Positions 58,164-63,696 of a stretch of DNA of 63,696 nucleotides are shown here, piece by piece. Each line of letters starts with the position of its first letter. Position 1 is the stretch's first letter. The position numbers and the translations under genes were made by a program. Below the pieces are notes generated by a model, which saw only the letters and a program-made list of their open reading frames with translations, was not told the DNA's origin and searched no databases. The stretch spans positions 1-63,696 of the forward strand of contig CAYXDO010000055.1 of the NCBI GenBank assembly GCA_964463485.1, in the 5' to 3' direction. The stretch comes from CAYXDO01 sp964463485. Its GTDB lineage: Bacteria > Myxococcota > Kuafuiibacteriia > Kuafuiibacteriales > Kuafuiibacteriaceae.

Positions 58164-58688
58164 TCAGCGCCGGGTCCGGCGGCTCTTCGTCACGCGCCCC
58201 GACTTCTTCTCGTTCTCTTCGAGCTTGGAGGGCGCCCGGAACTTCGCGAACGGGCCGGCCGGGATGCTCTCTGCGGGTCGTTCCTTGGAGATCAAACCTT
58301 CGAGCTTCCTGTTCGTCTCGCGCATGTATTTTTCGAACGCCTCGGCGACCTCTTCGTTGCCTCGGCCAAGCCGCTCCTCTCGCGTGCGATGCAGGAACTC
58401 GACCCGAAGCTCCGAAGGCAGCGGGTGCGCGGCATAGTAGGCGTCGATGGCTCGTTTCATCGCGTCCGCCGGCATGCCCGGCGCGATCCCGGCGCGACGT
58501 GCGAAATCTGCCATCACGGCCTCGACGGCTGGCGGCAACGCCGTGAAATCGACGCCGAACGACAGCAACATGGCAGGGATGAAGTCTTGGACGACGGAGT
58601 CTGGATAGAGCGGAGACCCGTCCGAATGCTTGCGCGCAAAGATCCCGAGAACGAAGGCGAGCGAGTCGTCGCGATCGGGATCGGCCAC
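58164..58688 (-). CDS. Small cytosolic protein of unknown function
   Basis: A 174-residue helical protein with no signal peptide. The N-terminal part (DDSLAFVLGIFARKHSDGS-YPDSVVQDFIPAMLLSFGVDF) and the middle (AMKRAIDAYYAAHPLPSELRVEFLHRTREERLGRG) are amphipathic helices; the last 35 residues are basic (Lys/Arg-rich), which could bind nucleic acid. I do not recognise a family. It lies 8 nt after the next gene in the same orientation, so the two form a unit. Function unknown. Confidence 0.55.
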   Translation of the reverse strand: MADPDRDDSLAFVLGIFARKHSDGSPLYPDSVVQDFIPAMLLSFGVDFTALPPAVEAVMADFARRAGIAPGMPADAMKRAIDAYYAAHPLPSELRVEFLHRTREERLGRGNEEVAEAFEKYMRETNRKLEGLISKERPAESIPAGPFAKFRAPSKLEENEKKSGRVTKSRRTRR

Positions 58689-58696
58689 GTCCGAGA

Positions 58697-58999
58697 TCAG
58701 GCCTTCTGGAGCGACTCGACGGCGCTGCGGGTCTGCTCGTCTCGCGACTGAAGCAGCGCGGCGGCGATGCCGATCGCCTGGGTCCGTTGCGTCACGTCCT
58801 TTTGCGCTCCGAGCGCGGCGACGTCCGTCGAGCCCCCGAGCTGCGCGAAGCTCTGCGCGAGCTGGTTGTTCGTCTGCGCGGCCAGCGCAACGAGCTGGGA
58901 TTGATCTACGCCTTTGAGGTCGTCGTCTTGTCCCGAGTAGTACGCGTCGGTGACCTGCCCTTGGGTGGGATGGTGCTGCGCTGGATGGAAGGTCCGCAT
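58697..58999 (-). CDS. Small protein of unknown function
   Basis: A 100-residue (by the shortest start) helical protein rich in Gln, Ala and Asp (QLVALAAQTNNQLAQSFAQLGGSTD). No motif or signal peptide. ATG 58999 has a GGA-rich stretch just before it. Longer starts at 59113 or 59134 would overlap the sthA start region and add a low-complexity head, so they are less likely. It precedes the 58164-58688 gene by 8 nt. Function unknown. Confidence 0.45.
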   Translation of the reverse strand: MRTFHPAQHHPTQGQVTDAYYSGQDDDLKGVDQSQLVALAAQTNNQLAQSFAQLGGSTDVAALGAQKDVTQRTQAIGIAAALLQSRDEQTRSAVESLQKA

Positions 59000-59111
59000 C
59001 TCGATCCGATTATCGCTCAAAACGGGGCGTTGTTGCGTGAATGTGTGCCCGTGTGGGGAGGCATCCGATCCGGGTCTTGCGCTCCGGTCAGAGCCAGCAA
59101 AGGATGTGCCC

Positions 59112-60509
59112 ATGGCGTACGACTTGGTGGTCATCGGCGGCGGCCCGGCTGGCGAGAAGGCCGCTGCTGCTGCGGCCTATTTCGGGCGCAAGGTTGCCCT
59201 CGTCGAGGTCGCACCCGATGGTCCAGGAGGAGCGAGTGTCCACACGGGAACGCTTCCATCCAAGACCCTCCGAGAGACCGCGCTCTATCTGGTCGGCTTC
59301 CGTCGTCGTGAGCTTTACAAAGGCATCCAATTCAGCTTCGAGCCCAAAGGTCACTCGGCCGAGGACTTGATGTGTCGGCTCCCGCAAATTCGCCGAACTC
59401 AGACTCAACAAATCAGGGACAACCTCGGGCGACACCGCATCGAAGTCTTCGAGGGTACGGGTCGCCTGATGGATCCGAACCGTGTTCGCGTCGGCGAGCA
59501 CACCCTCCAGACCGAGTATGTCCTGATTGCCACTGGGACGAGCCCGCGGCGGCCGGCGACTTTCGATTTTTCGGACCCCGACGTCTACGACAGCGACAGC
59601 ATCCTGCTCATCGACGAGATCCCCAAGACGCTCGCGGTCGTAGGCGGCGGCGTGATCGGCTCCGAGTACGCGTCCGTCTTTGCCACTCTTGGCGTTCACA
59701 TTCAGCTGGTCGAGTCTCGCGGAAGAGTCCTCTCCTTTCTCGACGAGGAGGTATCCGACGCGATCATGCAGGCCATGACCGCGATGGGGATCGAGCTCCA
59801 CTTGAATACCGGCGTCGAGAAGCTCGAACGACGCGGAGGCAACCTCGAGCTCTCGCTGAAGAACGGCGGGTCGATGCCCGTCGACAAAGTGCTCGTGTCG
59901 GCGGGCCGGGTCGGCCGCACGACCGGGATCGGCCTCGAGGAAGTCGGCGTGGAGCTCGATGAGTCCAGGCTCATCAAGGTCGACGATCGCTATATGACTT
60001 CGGTGTCCAACATCTACGCGGCGGGTGACGTGATCGGCCGGCCCGCGCTCGCGTCTGCTTCGATGGAGCAAGGGCGCATGTCGGTCGCTCACATGTTCGG
60101 GTTGGAGGTGCCCGGCAGGGATTGGGACAACCTCGCCTCGGGCGTCTACACGATCCCGGAGGTCGCGACGGTTGGGCCTAGCGAGCGCGAGTTGCGTGAG
60201 CGCGGGATTCCGTTCGTGGTGGGTCGCAGCCGAATGGAGCACAACGCGCGCGGGCAAATCATCGGTGACACCGATGGGTTCGTGAAGCTGATTTTTCACC
60301 GCCAGACCAAGAAGCTCCTGGCGGTGCATCTGGTGTGTGAGTGGGCGACCGAGCTCATCCACATCGGCCAAGCCGTCATGAAGCTCGGAGGCGGAATCGA
60401 CTATTTCCTGGAGTCCGTCTTCACGTTTCCCTCCCTCTCAGTGGCGTACAAATACGCGGCGTACGACGCGCTGGGCCAGCTCGCTCGGCAAGCTCTTCCC
60501 GCTCATTGA
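59112..60509 (+). CDS. sthA: Soluble pyridine nucleotide transhydrogenase (SthA-like)
   Basis: A 465-residue flavoprotein of the disulfide-reductase family. FAD loop VIGGGPAGEKAAAAAAYFG opens the protein; the NAD(P) loop VVGGGVIGSEYASVFATLG is near 175; ASVYAAGDVIGRPALASASMEQGR-type FAD segment (SNIYAAGDVIG) is near 300; and the C-terminal dimer domain runs to the end. The redox-active CxxxxC of dihydrolipoyl or glutathione reductases is missing (GGASVHTGTLPSKTLR), as expected for the transhydrogenase that moves electrons between NADPH and NAD. Shine-Dalgarno AAAGGA precedes ATG 59112 by 7 nt. No operon partner. A non-transhydrogenase oxidoreductase is possible but less likely. Confidence 0.85.
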   Translation: MAYDLVVIGGGPAGEKAAAAAAYFGRKVALVEVAPDGPGGASVHTGTLPSKTLRETALYLVGFRRRELYKGIQFSFEPKGHSAEDLMCRLPQIRRTQTQQIRDNLGRHRIEVFEGTGRLMDPNRVRVGEHTLQTEYVLIATGTSPRRPATFDFSDPDVYDSDSILLIDEIPKTLAVVGGGVIGSEYASVFATLGVHIQLVESRGRVLSFLDEEVSDAIMQAMTAMGIELHLNTGVEKLERRGGNLELSLKNGGSMPVDKVLVSAGRVGRTTGIGLEEVGVELDESRLIKVDDRYMTSVSNIYAAGDVIGRPALASASMEQGRMSVAHMFGLEVPGRDWDNLASGVYTIPEVATVGPSERELRERGIPFVVGRSRMEHNARGQIIGDTDGFVKLIFHRQTKKLLAVHLVCEWATELIHIGQAVMKLGGGIDYFLESVFTFPSLSVAYKYAAYDALGQLARQALPAH

Positions 60510-60597
60510 GCGCGATCGTGCGAGGCACGAGCTCGCTCGAGAAATCGTTGCCATCGATTGGCAGTCGCACGCCCGGTCGCTGTATCCTCCCGCCGCC

Positions 60598-61890
60598 ATG
60601 GCGAAGAGCAAAGACGAAGGCGCAAAGCAACAGGGGACGATGCAGCCCCAGATGATGCCGATGCAGCCCGGCATGATGCCGATGCAACCTCAGATGATGC
60701 AGCCCGGCATGATGCAGCAGCCCGGCATGATGCAGCCCGGCATGATGCAGCAGCCCGGCATGATGCAGCCCGGCATGATGCAGCAGCCCGGCATGATGCA
60801 GCAGCCCGGCATGATGCCGCAGCAGATGCAGCAGATGCCGATGCAACAGGGAATGATACAGCCCGGCATGCCTCCCTACGGCGCCATGGGAATGCAAATG
60901 GGACCCAATCCCATGATGCAGATGATGCAGATGATGCAAATGATGATGGGCGGCGGCATCGGCACGCCCCTCGTCGATCCGTCAGCGATCCCATTTGCCG
61001 GTGGCACCCTGCGCTCGGATGACGATCGAGGGCTCGACGCCGACATCATTCGCCCGGCGCTCTTGTCGCCGCTCATCAAGGACCAGGCGGCGATTTCGCT
61101 CGGCTCGGTGCTCGATCTGCTCTGCCTCACGCCCGATGGCCAGTTCGCGCTCGGTGGCGTCCCGAAGGGCTGCACGATCGCGTTCGCCGGCCCTCCCGGA
61201 AAAGGGAAGACACGCTCGGCCCTCGCCGGAATCACGCGCGTCGCGCTGGCCGGGCACAAGGTCGCCTTTGTCGTGGCCGAGGAAGGCTTCCACGACACCG
61301 TCGACTCCGGCCGAGACGACCTTTGCTCCCGCATGGCCAAGATCGGTATGGCGGCCACCGGGCTCGACCTCGAGGCGCTCAAGGAGAAAGTCCTCTCCAA
61401 TGTCTTCGTGCTGGAGAGTCAGTATCACAAGGGTCATACGTGGGACGACTTCGTGGGGAAGTACCGTTATCTCGTCGAAAAGGAGCAAATCAGCTTCGTC
61501 GTGATCGACTCGCTCAACATGCTCGATCCGACCAAGAACCGCACGGCCGACAATCTGTCCGCGCTCAAGACTTACAATCACGAGAAGGGAGTGACGTGTA
61601 TGTGTATAGGCCAGATCCGCGACACGGGCCTCCCCGTTGGCGGAGAAGCGCTTCAGCACACCGCGGACGTCGTCTTTTTGCTCGAGGAGATGTCGCTCGG
61701 CAGCAAGGAAATCGCGGAGGAGTGGGGAGGAAAATATCGAGACCGGATCGATATCATCCGCGCCATCAAGAGTGTGACGACGCCGATTTTTCCCCACCCG
61801 ATTCGTGTGGAGCGAGCCTCGAAGACCGGCGCGCTCGTCGTGCATCCCTCTCAGCCCGCGCACTTCGCGCCGCTGTCCGTGGCGCCGTGA
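60598..61890 (+). CDS. RecA-fold ATPase with Met/Gln/Pro-rich N-terminus
   Basis: A 430-residue protein. Residues 14-118 are a low-complexity head made of repeats of QPGMM and QQPGMM (about 40 Met) and no fold. Residues about 150-420 are a RecA/RadA-like ATPase: Walker A GPPGKGKT (198-205, Lys204), an EEGFHD-like Glu/His segment, Walker B FVVIDSLNML (Asp304) and an ATP-sensing CIGQIRDTG-type strand. It resembles KaiC/RadA-type ATPases and lacks the zinc finger and Lon-like parts of bacterial RadA. ATG 60598 is in good context. The stop overlaps the GTG of the DNA ligase gene by 4 nt (GTGA), so the two are co-translated. It is probably a motor or loader for DNA or nucleoprotein work with the ligase; this is inference. 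Confidence 0.8.
   Translation: MAKSKDEGAKQQGTMQPQMMPMQPGMMPMQPQMMQPGMMQQPGMMQPGMMQQPGMMQPGMMQQPGMMQQPGMMPQQMQQMPMQQGMIQPGMPPYGAMGMQMGPNPMMQMMQMMQMMMGGGIGTPLVDPSAIPFAGGTLRSDDDRGLDADIIRPALLSPLIKDQAAISLGSVLDLLCLTPDGQFALGGVPKGCTIAFAGPPGKGKTRSALAGITRVALAGHKVAFVVAEEGFHDTVDSGRDDLCSRMAKIGMAATGLDLEALKEKVLSNVFVLESQYHKGHTWDDFVGKYRYLVEKEQISFVVIDSLNMLDPTKNRTADNLSALKTYNHEKGVTCMCIGQIRDTGLPVGGEALQHTADVVFLLEEMSLGSKEIAEEWGGKYRDRIDIIRAIKSVTTPIFPHPIRVERASKTGALVVHPSQPAHFAPLSVAP
60655..60840 (+). repeat. In-frame repeats coding for Met/Gln/Pro-rich tract
   Basis: The units CAGCCCGGCATGATG (15 nt) and CAGCAGCCCGGCATGATG (18 nt) recur across this stretch and encode QPGMM and QQPGMM. All units are multiples of 3, so length changes would keep the reading frame, as expected for an expanding or shrinking protein tract. 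Confidence 0.9.
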
Positions 61891-63696
61891 GCGCCGAGGA
61901 AGACACCCCGGAGCCGTCCAAGAAGAAGCGCACCAAGAAGGCGGCTTCGAAGGACGCCTCGAGCTCGGAGCCCACGGCCGAACCGGCGAGCCCTGCGAAG
62001 AAGGTCTCCAAGGCGGAGCCATCCGCTGAAGCTTCCGAGGCGGATGTTCCCAAGAAGACCCGGGCCAAGAAGGTCGAACCGCCAGACCCTGCCGTGGCCA
62101 AGGTGGTTCCCGTCATCGCGGCTTCCAAACCGAGCTTTGTGGAGGACGCCGGAGTTACGACTTCGGACGCCGAGCTCGCTCGGGCGGGTAAGTCGATTCA
62201 CGTCGTGTCGAAAGACGCGGTGCGCGAATGGACGCTCGGGTCGACGCGTTTGGACGAATTTCACCAATCGATCGGAAAGAAGGCGGCAGACGACGAGTTC
62301 ATCGAGCTCGAGTATGGGCTCCCCACTCATCTTCGGTACATCATCGAGCAACTCTCTGCCGAGTCCCTCGGACCTGTCCCGAAGGAAGCGCTCGATTCGA
62401 TCCCGTTCTACAGTCTGGCGAAGGGTTTGTTTCTTCCGCTGTCCGGTTTGCACCCCGACCGCGTGGCCGCGCTGTTCGGTATCGTCGCAGATCCCCCACC
62501 CGACGTGGCTGGCCGCGAGGCTTTGCTGAGTCGATTCCTCGAACGACCCATCGGTCTGTCCCAGGTCGAAAAGATCGCCTGCATCCTCGGCGACCCCTTC
62601 CGCGGCAAGGGTAGCAGCTTCAAGCGAGACAGCCTCGTCCGCCTCTATCAGTCGATTCACATGGTGACTCGGCGAGAGACGCTCGACCGACTCACCGTAG
62701 TCGGCGACCCTGCGGTGCTCTTTGCCGAAGCCCGCCCTTCTTTGAAGATCGACCCGCCGCTCACCTCGCGGGAAGTGCTGGAGACTCTCCGGTTTCTTCC
62801 GCTCGCTCCCCGAACTCAGAAGTTCGATCTGTTGAGGTCTTTGTTCCTGCGGACGGGGAAGCTCGAGGCCTACTTTCTGGCCAAGCTGATTTTGCGGAAG
62901 GCGGGGTTTGGCTTCGACTACCAAGGGGCCCTGATCGCCCGCGCCTTGGCCGAACAATTCTCTCAACCGTCTCCCATCCCCGGTCGCCGGATCCAGAAGG
63001 TCAGCGAAGAAGAGGTGGGCCACGCGATGGCCCTCACCGACGCCTTCAAGGTCGCGGATATCCTTGCGCGCGAAGGTCCCGAGGGGCTTCGTAAGATTCA
63101 ACTGCAGCCGCTCGTTCCGGTGCGTCCAGCGCTCGCGAGTGGCACGACCGACGAGATCGACAAGTTCCCGGTGTGGGTCGAGCGAAAATACGACGGCATC
63201 CGACTCATGCTCCACAAGTCCACCGACGCGCGCGGGTCGGTGCTCTCGGGCGCCTACACGCGAACGCGAGGCGACTGGCTCGAGCTCGTGCCGGGTCTCG
63301 ACGCCAGTATCCGCGCGCTTCCTGCCCGCACCGCCATCGTCGACGGAGAGCTGTACGGAACCACCTTCGACCTCGAAGGCAGTCGCCCGGCGACCGTGTA
63401 CGAGATCTATGCGCTGCTTCAAGGGGAAGGTCAGAAGGGCGTCAACCTGCGTTATGCGGCCTTCGACTTGATTTACCTCGACGGGCGAGATCTCACCCGA
63501 CTCACACTTGGGGAGCGCCGGCGCGTCCTCGAGCTCCTCATGACTCCCATGCTTGGGCTGCCGTTGCCGGTCCCGATGGTGCTCGCCGAAGGCCAGTTGG
63601 CCAAGAGCAAAGAGGACGTCAACCGACTCTACCAGCACTTTAGAAATCAGGGCCACGAAGGCATCGTCTCCAAAGATCTCGACGGTGAGTACAAGC
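61887..63696 (+). CDS. ATP-dependent DNA ligase (3' end outside window)
   Basis: The first 603 codons of a DNA ligase that runs past the right edge. It starts at GTG 61887 (GTGA over the ATPase stop). Residues 1-75 are a Lys/Ala/Pro/Glu-rich tail, like those of histone-type or myxobacterial proteins. Residues about 110-415 fit the helical DNA-binding domain of ATP ligases. The adenylation domain follows: motif I ERKYDGIRL (Lys434 as AMP acceptor), motif III AIVDGELYG, motif IIIa FDLIYLDG and motif IV EGIVSKDL. The OB domain is beyond the window. The enzyme seals nicks with ATP and probably acts in DNA repair, as the replicative ligase in bacteria is NAD-dependent. Codon use matches its neighbours. 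Confidence 0.9.
   Translation, partial: MSAEEDTPEPSKKKRTKKAASKDASSSEPTAEPASPAKKVSKAEPSAEASEADVPKKTRAKKVEPPDPAVAKVVPVIAASKPSFVEDAGVTTSDAELARAGKSIHVVSKDAVREWTLGSTRLDEFHQSIGKKAADDEFIELEYGLPTHLRYIIEQLSAESLGPVPKEALDSIPFYSLAKGLFLPLSGLHPDRVAALFGIVADPPPDVAGREALLSRFLERPIGLSQVEKIACILGDPFRGKGSSFKRDSLVRLYQSIHMVTRRETLDRLTVVGDPAVLFAEARPSLKIDPPLTSREVLETLRFLPLAPRTQKFDLLRSLFLRTGKLEAYFLAKLILRKAGFGFDYQGALIARALAEQFSQPSPIPGRRIQKVSEEEVGHAMALTDAFKVADILAREGPEGLRKIQLQPLVPVRPALASGTTDEIDKFPVWVERKYDGIRLMLHKSTDARGSVLSGAYTRTRGDWLELVPGLDASIRALPARTAIVDGELYGTTFDLEGSRPATVYEIYALLQGEGQKGVNLRYAAFDLIYLDGRDLTRLTLGERRRVLELLMTPMLGLPLPVPMVLAEGQLAKSKEDVNRLYQHFRNQGHEGIVSKDLDGEYK

Noticed and set aside
59088..60371. 427-codon minus-strand open frame
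   Set aside because: Antisense shadow of sthA.
60421..60939. His-rich minus-strand open frame (HHAGLLHHAGL repeats)
   Set aside because: Complement of the Met/Gln/Pro repeat; it is an artefact of the repeat and not a metal-binding gene.
61851..63656. 601-codon minus-strand open frame
   Set aside because: Shadow of the DNA ligase gene, whose plus-strand motifs I, III, IIIa and IV are unmistakable.

Overview
The window is high-GC DNA from a delta-proteobacterial predator-type lineage, most likely Myxococcota (order not resolvable from this sequence alone). The grounds are: several bacterial Ser/Thr protein kinases of the Pkn type (one with PEGA domains), many large lipoproteins with Cys-rich and beta-propeller or beta-helix repeats, the Hsp70/Hsp70/DUF2760 gene set, a class of outer-membrane barrel paired with a polysaccharide-export protein, and long chains of genes overlapping by 1-4 nt. 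No phage, insertion sequence, rRNA or CRISPR array is visible. One tRNA gene (Val, anticodon UAC) is present.

Layout. 1-186 is a tandem array of GACGCA and GACGATCT-type units. 292-6934 is a six-gene leftward operon: phosphate-selective-porin-like protein, lipoprotein, CotH/beta-helix protein, small membrane-anchored protein, VTC polyphosphate-polymerase domain, DUF4956 membrane protein. 7014-12816 is a leftward stress/chaperone-like module (DUF1289, DUF2760, two divergent Hsp70s). 12958-18890 runs rightward: a protein with a caspase-like His/Cys signature, a small secreted protein and a 1298-residue Kelch lipoprotein. 19219-46435 is a large exopolysaccharide locus, interrupted by two genes of unknown role at 36846-39327. 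From 46659 the content is housekeeping and mixed: M16 protease, glycerol kinase, lipoproteins, a second Ser/Thr kinase, a GuaB1-type GMP reductase, SthA transhydrogenase, a RecA-fold ATPase with a Met/Gln/Pro-rich head, and the start of an ATP-dependent DNA ligase that runs off the right edge.

How the genes fit together. The polysaccharide locus carries a GT26 (WecG/TagA-type) transferase, a WecF-like Fuc4NAc transferase and a fused acetyltransferase-aminotransferase able in principle to make the Fuc4NAc-type donor. It also has two GT2 and one GT4 transferases, a GDP-mannose-3,5-epimerase-like enzyme, a methyltransferase, an acyltransferase, a Wzx flippase, two O-antigen-ligase/Wzy-type proteins (one with a TPR tail), a Wzc-type tyrosine autokinase, an outer-membrane export protein and a separate beta-barrel. 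This is a Wzx/Wzy-type pathway with an enterobacterial-common-antigen-like donor logic. No initiating phosphoglycosyl transferase is visible, so that enzyme must be elsewhere. A Ser/Thr kinase with PEGA domains is translationally coupled to the Wzc gene, which suggests phospho-control of export.

The least described parts are the porin/VTC/CotH/DUF4956 operon, with a hairpin over its first ribosome-binding site; the Hsp70/DUF2760 module, with a palindrome on its promoter; the caspase-like protein behind three dyad elements; and the RecA-fold ATPase overlapping a DNA ligase gene. All function statements come from reading the sequence and remembered family knowledge; no database search was run.
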